From contig DAXO01000088.1 in the NCBI GenBank assembly GCA_002506425.1, positions 1 to 33,913 on the forward strand: 33,913 bases of DNA, in the 5' to 3' direction. This document shows, piece by piece, positions 15,408-21,174 of the stretch. Numbering within the stretch: position 1 is the first letter of the stretch; every line of letters begins with the position of its first letter. The notes beneath the pieces are model-generated. The model did no database searches. It worked only from the letters and a program-made list of their open reading frames with translations, and had not been told where the DNA came from. Source of the DNA: Methanomassiliicoccaceae archaeon UBA480. GTDB lineage: Archaea > Thermoplasmatota > Thermoplasmata > Methanomassiliicoccales > Methanomethylophilaceae. Made by a program: the position numbers and the translations under genes.

Positions 15408-16514
15408 TCACATCAGCTCGTCGATGAGCTCCACGAGATCTCTGACGCGGATGTCACGCTCCCCCTTCGCAGCGCTCAGATTGTTGACGCAGAAGGGGCA
15501 GCATGTTATGAGGAGATCCGCGAAGTCCGCCTCGTCCAGCCTGGTGGACGCGATGTCCATCGCCTCCTCTGGATATGCGGAACGGACGCCTCCGCCGCCT
15601 CCGCAGCAGTGGCTGGTCTTCCTGTTGTACTGCATCTCCTTGAACTGGAGTCCGGGGATCTTCGAGATGACCTGCCTGGGGGCCTCGTAGACTCCGCAGT
15701 GCCTTCCGAGATGGCACGGATCGTGGTATGTAGCGACCACGCCCTCGACCGGCTTGAGATCCAGATCCTTGTCGGCCAAGAACTCGGTTATGTGGAGAAC
15801 CTCGAACGGGACATCGACGTACTTGGGATACTCGTGCTTGAACATCCTGTAGCACCCGGCGCAGGACAGGACGAGAGTCTCGACCCCCATGGCCTTGATG
15901 GCATCGACATTGGCCTGCATGAGCCTGGTGACGTCCTCCTGAGGCCATCCGACCCTCTGCATGACGGATCCGCAGCAGGTCTCATCCAGGGTCGTGAAAT
16001 CGACTCCGAGCTTGCCGAGGATGGACATGGTAGCCCTCGCAGTCTCCTTGGAACGATAGGTGGCGGTGCAGCCGGCGAAATAGCCGATCTTCGCCTTGTG
16101 GGGCTTTCTTCCGAGAGCTTCCTCTCTGCTCATCCTCTCGCCGAAGGGATTCCCGGTCTCCAGGATGTTCCTGCACATGGCCTCGTGCTTGGGCAGGATG
16201 CATCCCGCTTTGACGAGATCCGCACGGCAGAGCTCGATGATATCCACGATCTCCACTTTGGACGGGCACCTGCGGACGCAGTCCGCGCATGTGGTGCATG
16301 TGTACATGTTCCTGACCAGAGACTCGTCGGGCTGAAGCTCCCCGGTGAGGAGCCCGTATGTCAGCACGATGCGCCCTCTGGATAGGGCGGAATCCCATCC
16401 GATGGATTTGAACGACGGGCAGACGCTCTTGCAGAAGCCGCACATGGTGCAGACGTTGACTGCCTTCCTTACCTTCTCAAGGTTGTCCACCTTGAACTCC
16501 TTACTTTCCGACAT
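15408..16514 (-). CDS. HdrD/GlcF-like Fe-S protein with two CCG domains
   Basis: 368 aa. Two ferredoxin-type 4Fe-4S sites (C22/25/28/32 and C73/76/79/83, the last two motifs ending CP), then two CCG domains: FAGC, TCCGS, CAGC, and DPCHLGRH, HCCGGGGG, CCPFC. This is the layout of heterodisulfide reductase subunit D, and also of the Fe-S subunits of glycolate and lactate oxidising enzymes. The ATG at 16514 is 5 nt after larA, with GAGTGA before it. Being in an operon with larA, a role in hydroxy-acid electron transfer is as likely as CoM-S-S-CoB reduction (inference). No HdrE-like cytochrome is adjacent. Confidence 0.85.
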   Translation of the reverse strand: MSESKEFKVDNLEKVRKAVNVCTMCGFCKSVCPSFKSIGWDSALSRGRIVLTYGLLTGELQPDESLVRNMYTCTTCADCVRRCPSKVEIVDIIELCRADLVKAGCILPKHEAMCRNILETGNPFGERMSREEALGRKPHKAKIGYFAGCTATYRSKETARATMSILGKLGVDFTTLDETCCGSVMQRVGWPQEDVTRLMQANVDAIKAMGVETLVLSCAGCYRMFKHEYPKYVDVPFEVLHITEFLADKDLDLKPVEGVVATYHDPCHLGRHCGVYEAPRQVISKIPGLQFKEMQYNRKTSHCCGGGGGVRSAYPEEAMDIASTRLDEADFADLLITCCPFCVNNLSAAKGERDIRVRDLVELIDELM

Positions 16515-16519
16515 GATTC

Positions 16520-17761
16520 TCACTCCAATCTGGGGATGGTGACGCTTCCGTCCATGAGCACCATAATCCTCGCGGACGGGTTCTCGCCGAGGGCCTCGTC
16601 CACGGCCGCCTGGACTGAGGGGAAGGGGGTTATGTTCGCGCCTCTGAGCAGCTCCGGATCCAGATCGGTGACAGCCCAGATGCTGGCCCATGTGGCGATC
16701 TCCGCCATCTTGGCCGCCTTGTGGTAGCCGAGCTTGTACTCGGCCCTGAGATTCTCCAGCACCTTCTCGGGATCGTTGGATGAAGAGAGCTGCTTGAGGA
16801 ACGTATCGCTTCCGGTTCCCTCCCTGCATTTGGAGACCATGACGATCTTGCCGCCCTCTTTAAGAGCCCATTTGCCGTTGTCGAGGGCCTTCTGAGACTG
16901 GTAAAGGTCCACATCCATCGGATACGGCGCGACAGAGATGACGACATCCGCCTTCTCAGGTATGGGCACGGAGAACACCTCGTTCGCATAGCCTATGGCT
17001 TCGGAGAACGCGGCGTTGAGGTCTCCGGAAACGGCCTTGTAGATGTTCTGATGGCGGTCGAGGACCATCTGGATGGAGAAGATCTTCTTGCCCTTGATTA
17101 TCTCGAGAGCGTCCATCATATCCTCGTGGACGGGATTGCCCTCGAGGGCCAGAGACTGGGCCTTCGGGCTCATCGCGAGCTTGTGATTGGCCTCGACGGT
17201 ACGATAGGAGGCAACCCCTGGAAGGAAGGACTTCCTGCCGCCGGTGTATCCTGCGAAATAGTGGGGCTCGACGGAGGTGATGATGACAAGCCTGTCCGCG
17301 TCGACGGCCATCTTGTTGACCTCCATAGGGGTGCCGTTCTTGGACGTCCCCAAGTTGACGCACTCGGACTTCCTGGCATCATGGCAGAATATCCTGTCCT
17401 TCAGCTCCTCGTAGTGGGATCCGAAAACGAACGAATACTCCTCGGGCGTCATGTCCCTGTGAGTCCCGGTCGCTATGAGGTATCTGGCGGCCCTCAGGTC
17501 CATCTTCTTCGAAAGAGCATCGAGTACCTTGGCAGTAGGCGTGGGACGGGTGCCGTCGTTGACTATGAACACGATATCCTTCCCGCCGTCGAGGAACTCG
17601 GCCATGGAGCTGTATCCGAGCGGATGCTCTATCGAGTCCACGATGACCTCGTCGGGATCCCCGCAGACGACATCTTTTGGATAGAACGTGCCGATGTAGT
17701 TCGGATCGGGGATTTCCGTCTCCTGGACCCCGTCCTTTCCGTACTTTACATCAACCTTCAT
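16520..17761 (-). CDS. larA: LarA-family nickel-pincer racemase (DUF2088)
   Basis: 413-aa member of the lactate racemase family, which uses a nickel pincer nucleotide to racemise 2-hydroxy acids. Expected active-site residues are all visible: His in GTHRDMT, His and Lys in EPHYFAGYTGGRKSF, and His in VEANHKLA. The NDGTRPTPT segment near residue 100 is also typical. The substrate is unknown; several LarA relatives act on other hydroxy acids. Cofactor genes larB, larC and larE are not in the window. The ATG at 17761 is preceded by a TATA-like box at 17791-17798; the longer frame runs into the control region. First gene of larA-HdrD-like-folP. Confidence 0.9.
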   Translation of the reverse strand: MKVDVKYGKDGVQETEIPDPNYIGTFYPKDVVCGDPDEVIVDSIEHPLGYSSMAEFLDGGKDIVFIVNDGTRPTPTAKVLDALSKKMDLRAARYLIATGTHRDMTPEEYSFVFGSHYEELKDRIFCHDARKSECVNLGTSKNGTPMEVNKMAVDADRLVIITSVEPHYFAGYTGGRKSFLPGVASYRTVEANHKLAMSPKAQSLALEGNPVHEDMMDALEIIKGKKIFSIQMVLDRHQNIYKAVSGDLNAAFSEAIGYANEVFSVPIPEKADVVISVAPYPMDVDLYQSQKALDNGKWALKEGGKIVMVSKCREGTGSDTFLKQLSSSNDPEKVLENLRAEYKLGYHKAAKMAEIATWASIWAVTDLDPELLRGANITPFPSVQAAVDEALGENPSARIMVLMDGSVTIPRLE

Positions 17762-17790
17762 TTGAATCGGGTCGCAATGCATGCATCCCC

Positions 17791-17798
17791 CTATTAAG
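17791..17798 (-). promoter_or_regulatory. TATA box of the larA operon
   Basis: CTTAATAG on the minus strand, 30-37 bp before the ATG. The perfect palindrome ATGCATGCAT (17777-17786) lies between it and the start codon. Confidence 0.5.
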
Positions 17799-17806
17799 AC
17801 TTCCCA

Positions 17807-17822
17807 CGGGCGCACGCGCCCG
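17807..17822. promoter_or_regulatory. Palindrome next to the larA promoter, candidate operator
   Basis: CGGGCGC-AC-GCGCCCG, a perfect 7-bp inverted repeat. It begins 8 bp upstream of the larA TATA box, over the expected BRE. Confidence 0.5.
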
Positions 17823-17842
17823 CGTACGTGTTCAGTGCCGCA

Positions 17843-17852
17843 CGGGCGCCCG
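17843..17852. promoter_or_regulatory. Palindrome next to the winged-helix gene promoter, candidate operator
   Basis: CGGGCGCCCG, a perfect 10-bp palindrome sharing CGGGCGC/GCCCG with the first. It ends 8 bp before the TATA box of the regulator gene. Centre-to-centre distance from the first is 33 bp, about three helical turns. Confidence 0.5.
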
Positions 17853-17860
17853 CCCGGTCT

Positions 17861-17870
17861 AATATTAAAT
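17861..17870 (+). promoter_or_regulatory. TATA box of the winged-helix gene
   Basis: AATATTAAAT lies 25-34 bp before the ATG at 17895. The inverted repeat CGATTC-GCA-GAATCG (17880-17894) fills the space right up to the ATG, across the expected transcription start, and may be an autoregulatory site. Confidence 0.6.
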
Positions 17871-17894
17871 ACGGAGCGTCGATTCGCAGAATCG

Positions 17895-18254
17895 ATGGTT
17901 GCGGATTACCAATCGCTCCTTTCCAAAAGATACGTCGTAGACATACTGTCGCTTGTCTACGAGAACAAAGAGATCATGGCGACCGAACTGCTGCGCATCG
18001 GCACCAACTACAAGACCGTGAAGGATGCGGCCGACGAGCTGGTGGAGAACGGCCTGATGGAATCGCATGTGAAATCCGAACAGCGCCTGACGAAGACGTA
18101 CACGCTCACCCCCAAGGGCAAGATACTCGGGAAACGCGCATTCGAATCGCGCGAGATCCTGTTCGGCAGGATGGACACCGAGAAGTGCAAGAACGATGCG
18201 AAAATCAAGGAAAAGAAGAAAAAACACTCGAAAAAGCAAGGAAAATGTGAATGA
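17895..18254 (+). CDS. Winged-helix DNA-binding protein
   Basis: 119 aa. Residues about 8-80 form a winged helix: SKRYVVDILSLVYEN, ATELLRIGTNYKTVKDAADELVENGLMES (recognition helix) and a wing ending TYTLTPKGKILG. The C-terminal 30 residues are very Lys-rich, probably for non-specific DNA contact. No ligand-binding domain is seen. The leaderless start is fixed by the TATA box; the longer upstream frame is not supported. Divergent from larA with palindromes between the promoters, so it is a candidate regulator of larA and of itself. Confidence 0.75.
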   Translation: MVADYQSLLSKRYVVDILSLVYENKEIMATELLRIGTNYKTVKDAADELVENGLMESHVKSEQRLTKTYTLTPKGKILGKRAFESREILFGRMDTEKCKNDAKIKEKKKKHSKKQGKCE

Positions 18255-18277
18255 TGTGGTTTTCCGCAACAATATGT

Positions 18278-18286
18278 TTTTATACA
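18278..18286 (+). promoter_or_regulatory. TATA box of tRNA-Asn
   Basis: TTTTATACA lies about 27-35 bp before the tRNA 5' end at 18313. Confidence 0.6.
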
Positions 18287-18312
18287 CCATCTTCATTCAC
18301 GCAATCCTACAA

Positions 18313-18388
18313 GCCGCCGTAGCTCAGCAGGTAGAGCGTGTGACTGTTAATCACAAGGTCCTCGGTTCAAATCCGTGTGGCGGCGCCA
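18313..18388 (+). tRNA. tRNA-Asn (GTT)
   Basis: Full cloverleaf: acceptor GCCGCCG with TGGCGGC, D arm GCTC/GAGC, anticodon stem TGTGA/TCACA with loop CTGTTAA, and T loop TTCAAAT. One T-T mismatch is present in the T stem. The body ends at 18385 and the 3' CCA is encoded (18386-18388). No intron. Confidence 0.95.
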
Positions 18389-18442
18389 TTCTTCCTTTAC
18401 CTTCCGACTGACATTCCGCTCGATGGTTTTTCGTTCGATAGG

Positions 18443-18451
18443 TTTTTAATC
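18443..18451 (+). promoter_or_regulatory. TATA-like box of the CAT tRNA
   Basis: TTTTTAATC lies about 24-32 bp before the tRNA start at 18475. Confidence 0.5.
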
Positions 18452-18474
18452 GGAACGTAGATGAGGGACCATCC

Positions 18475-18551
18475 GGGCTCGTAGCTTAGGCAGGTAGAGC
18501 GTCTGGCTCATAACCAGATGGCCGTCGGTTCAAATCCGGCCGGGCCCACCA
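18475..18551 (+). tRNA. tRNA with anticodon CAT (elongator Met or Ile2)
   Basis: Acceptor GGGCTCG with CGGGCCC, anticodon stem TCTGG/CCAGA with loop CTCATAA, T stem GTCGG/CCGGC, and encoded CCA (18549-18551). It is not the initiator: the three G-C pairs at the base of the anticodon stem are missing. Whether C34 is modified to read AUA (Ile2) cannot be decided here. The 3' part overlaps the end of the convergent HATPase gene, whose stop codon lies in the T loop. Confidence 0.92.
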
Positions 18552-19744
18552 TCCCGATTCTCGCATCCCGACTTCACATAGCGCGCCGAACGCGTGCTTC
18601 CGTCGGCCTTCTCCACCAGCCCTCTGCGGCGCATGGATTGAAGCAGGTTCGTCGCCTTGACCCTTACCTGCTCCGGAGACAGTTCCTTCGAGTCCCTGGC
18701 GGCCAGTATATCGGCCACATCGGAACGGGATACCGATCCATTCCGTTCGATCAGCGATATGACCGCGTCCTCCTCCGTCCCGATAACGAATGCCGAGAGG
18801 ACGTCTTGTCCCGCGCCGGAGGCTATGCACGGCACCCCGTCCATGACCTCAACCAGCCCTCTGCGGGAAAGAGCTCTGATGCGTCTGTCTGAAACATATC
18901 TGGATTTAGACAACCGATCGAGATCCATCATGGTCCGCAGATCTATATCTCCCCTGAGATCCAGGATACGGGCATACGCCCCCGTCCTCAATCCGGCTAT
19001 TCTGACCTCCACCCGGTCGTCCGAGATCGAGAAATCAGGCATGGGGAATCTGCGCGATGCCTGGGACACATACATCGAGCGTATCCCCGTTCCGGATGCC
19101 GGCACCAGGCCAAGACCAGCCATGGCGGAAATCAGGAACTGATTGCGCGATGGCTTTCCGAGGGGAGGGCCGGATATGAACGATTCGGGCGATCTCGAAG
19201 GAAACGAGCCTTTGCTGATGACAGAGACAGACTCATGCTCCCTCTCGACGAGATCGATCTGTCCTCCGAGCGAGTAATCCTGATGCGCGATCGCGTTCCT
19301 GACGGCCTCGAGGATCGTGGAATTGCGATATGCGCTGACCTGCCTGCGATCGTCCCCTGCGCCGACAGAGCATGTCCAGTTCCTGATCGTCGATGCGGCC
19401 TGGGACGCCGCGAGCACCATTGGTCCCTGGAAGGTCCTCGAATCCTGGACCGCCCCGTCCGGATCCAGGAGCCTCCAGCGGATGCCGAGAGTCGAGGGGA
19501 GGATATTCGATCCGCGTTTTCCGAGCAGTATCAGCGCCGCGACCGTGATCTTGCCGCGCTTGAGGACCCCTGCCCTCGCAAGGAATGTCGAATCATCCAT
19601 CGAGGATATCTCCTCGGCCCTCTCCGGGAATCTCTCGCGGAAAACGGCTCTGGCGGCACGGACGGCCCCTATATCCAGAGATCTGACGTCCACACCGTTC
19701 ACGATGTTCCCCGTCCAATCATCGTAGAGTCCCGGCGAATCCAT
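18530..19744 (-). CDS. HATPase_c_4/winged-helix protein without the usual AlbA_2 domain
   Basis: 404 aa. The middle part resembles the putative regulators that combine an AlbA_2 (Schlafen-like) DNA-binding domain with a GHKL-type HATPase_c_4 domain and a C-terminal winged helix: KITVAALILLGKRGSN, then STILEAVRNAIAHQDYS (GHKL N-box region), GTGIRSMY, and a C-terminal HTH (GSVSRSDVADIL). The N-terminal AlbA_2 domain (about 120 residues in relatives) is absent. Yet a TATA box lies 24-30 bp before the ATG at 19744, so the short form seems to be expressed as such. The C-terminus (GCENRDGGPGRI) is encoded by intergenic and tRNA sequence, and the TGA comes from the tRNA T loop. Possible remnant of a rearrangement. 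Confidence 0.7.
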   Translation of the reverse strand: MDSPGLYDDWTGNIVNGVDVRSLDIGAVRAARAVFRERFPERAEEISSMDDSTFLARAGVLKRGKITVAALILLGKRGSNILPSTLGIRWRLLDPDGAVQDSRTFQGPMVLAASQAASTIRNWTCSVGAGDDRRQVSAYRNSTILEAVRNAIAHQDYSLGGQIDLVEREHESVSVISKGSFPSRSPESFISGPPLGKPSRNQFLISAMAGLGLVPASGTGIRSMYVSQASRRFPMPDFSISDDRVEVRIAGLRTGAYARILDLRGDIDLRTMMDLDRLSKSRYVSDRRIRALSRRGLVEVMDGVPCIASGAGQDVLSAFVIGTEEDAVISLIERNGSVSRSDVADILAARDSKELSPEQVRVKATNLLQSMRRRGLVEKADGSTRSARYVKSGCENRDGGPGRI

Positions 19745-19767
19745 GGGCACAAGGACGCATTACCGAG

Positions 19768-19774
19768 ATATAAT
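19768..19774 (-). promoter_or_regulatory. TATA box of the HATPase gene
   Basis: GATTATATC region on the minus strand, inside a small inverted repeat GAGAT-ATA-ATCTC (19765-19777), 24-30 bp before the ATG at 19744. Confidence 0.5.
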
Positions 19775-19837
19775 CTCATTCATTCTCATAATATTCGACT
19801 TGCAACAGGGTTGAGAGCGGCATCCAACCGCCAACGG

Positions 19838-19846
19838 TTAAATATG
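19838..19846 (+). promoter_or_regulatory. TATA box of the second hdrD gene
   Basis: TTAAATATG, about 63-71 bp before the ATG at 19909, giving a leader of about 40 nt. The leader contains a 6-bp stem (GGACGG 19872-19877 with CCGTCC 19886-19891) followed by GGAG. Confidence 0.55.
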
Positions 19847-19908
19847 AACTGAATCTGGACAAACCGTAACGGGACGGCAGTCGGACCGTCCACCACGGAG
19901 AGCATCTC

Positions 19909-21129
19909 ATGGTAGAAATCAACGTCAAGAAGCCGGAGTTCATCAAACTCCCCCGCGTCCAGAAAGTCCTGACCGCCTGTCTGCAGTGCGGATACTGCGT
20001 CGACGTCTGCGAGGCGCACAACCAGACCCCTTGGGAGTCTGTCACCCCCAGGGGAAAGATCTACTACGTCAACCAGCTGGACAAGGCCGGCACCGGAGCC
20101 CTCGACGGCCTCCTCGGAAGAGAGGTCACCCTCAGCCCCGAGTTCGTCGATGCTATGTACAAGTGCACCGGATGCGGCAACTGCGAGGTCGTCTGCCACG
20201 CCAAGATTCACCTCGTCGACTTCTGGGAGGACATGAGGGCCTGGATCGTCCAGAACGGCGCAGGACCCCTCTCCGCGCACAAGGGAATGGCCAGGAACAT
20301 CAACAAGTTCCACAACCCCTACGGCGAGCCCCCTTCCAAGAGGGACGCCTGGTGGCCCGAGGAGGTCGAGCGCGCCAAGGTGCCCGACGTGATCTTCTTC
20401 GCCGGATGCACCGGATCCTACAGGATGCAGCACATCGCGAAGGCCGGAGTCGTCGTTCTCTCCAGGGCCGGAGTCAAGATGAACTGCCTCGGAGACAAGG
20501 AATGGTGCTGCTCCTCCCCGCTCATAAGGACCGGAACCCTCAACGAGTCCCTCGGCTGCGCCGAGACCGTCGTCGAGAAGGCGGACGGCATGGGAGCCAA
20601 GGACATGGTCATGACCTGCTCCGGATGCTACAAGACCGTCAGCTCCGACTTCGGCAGGTTCTACGCCAAGGTCGGACAGAACGTCTACCACTTCTCCCAG
20701 TACGTCGAGCAGCTGATCAACGACAGGAAGCTGCCCCTCAACCACGAGTTCAACCACAAGGTCACCTACCACGACCCCTGCCACCTCGGAAGGCACATGG
20801 GCGTCTTCGACGCTCCCAGGAACGTCATCAAGAAGATCAAGGGCGTCGAGTTCGTCGAGATGGAGAGGTCCAGGGAGAACTCCAGGTGCTGCGGAGCCGG
20901 AGGAGGCTACAAGAGCCAGTTCAACGACTTCGCCACCGCCGTCGCCGTGGAGAGGATCCACGATGCCGAGGCCACCGGAGCCGATGTCCTCGTGACCTGC
21001 TGCCCCTTCTGCGTCCTCAACCTGACGCAGGGAGCCAAGAAGTGCGGATCCTCGCTCAAGATCATGGATCTGTCCCAGGTCCTCCTCGAGGTCACCGCGC
21101 CCAAGGATGCGGCCCCCAAGGCCGAGTGA
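19909..21129 (+). CDS. hdrD: Heterodisulfide reductase subunit D-type protein
   Basis: 406 aa with two 4Fe-4S sites (C24/27/30/34 and C86/89/92/96) and two CCG domains (FAGC, EWCCSS, CSGC; DPCHLGRH, RCCGAGGG, CCPFC), the cluster set that reduces CoM-S-S-CoB in HdrD and HdrB. In the first domain the usual CCG reads CCS. Codon use is extremely C-ending, as in highly expressed genes, and it has its own promoter with a structured leader. Methanomassiliicoccales are thought to couple HdrD to an Fpo-like complex without a cytochrome; neither HdrE nor Fpo genes are adjacent. It is the better candidate for the catabolic HdrD of the two paralogues here. Confidence 0.88.
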   Translation: MVEINVKKPEFIKLPRVQKVLTACLQCGYCVDVCEAHNQTPWESVTPRGKIYYVNQLDKAGTGALDGLLGREVTLSPEFVDAMYKCTGCGNCEVVCHAKIHLVDFWEDMRAWIVQNGAGPLSAHKGMARNINKFHNPYGEPPSKRDAWWPEEVERAKVPDVIFFAGCTGSYRMQHIAKAGVVVLSRAGVKMNCLGDKEWCCSSPLIRTGTLNESLGCAETVVEKADGMGAKDMVMTCSGCYKTVSSDFGRFYAKVGQNVYHFSQYVEQLINDRKLPLNHEFNHKVTYHDPCHLGRHMGVFDAPRNVIKKIKGVEFVEMERSRENSRCCGAGGGYKSQFNDFATAVAVERIHDAEATGADVLVTCCPFCVLNLTQGAKKCGSSLKIMDLSQVLLEVTAPKDAAPKAE

Positions 21130-21138
21130 AACTATCAA

Positions 21139-21157
21139 GCCGGGATCCAATCCCGGC
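21139..21157 (+). terminator. Hairpin after hdrD
   Basis: GCCGGGAT and ATCCCGGC form an 8-bp stem with a 3-nt loop, 10 nt after the hdrD stop and followed by CTTAATTCTC. There is no long T run, so it may protect the mRNA 3' end rather than terminate. It ends 17 nt before the start of the helicase gene. Confidence 0.45.
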
Positions 21158-21174
21158 ACCCTTAATTCTCAACC

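Noticed and set aside
18475..18551. Initiator tRNA-Met
   Set aside because: Anticodon stem TCTGG/CCAGA lacks the three consecutive G-C pairs of initiators.
19786..21159. 457-codon open frame antisense to hdrD
   Set aside because: Rich in Val/Gly/Asp/Leu with no recognisable motif. It is the expected shadow of a gene with extreme C-ending codon use.
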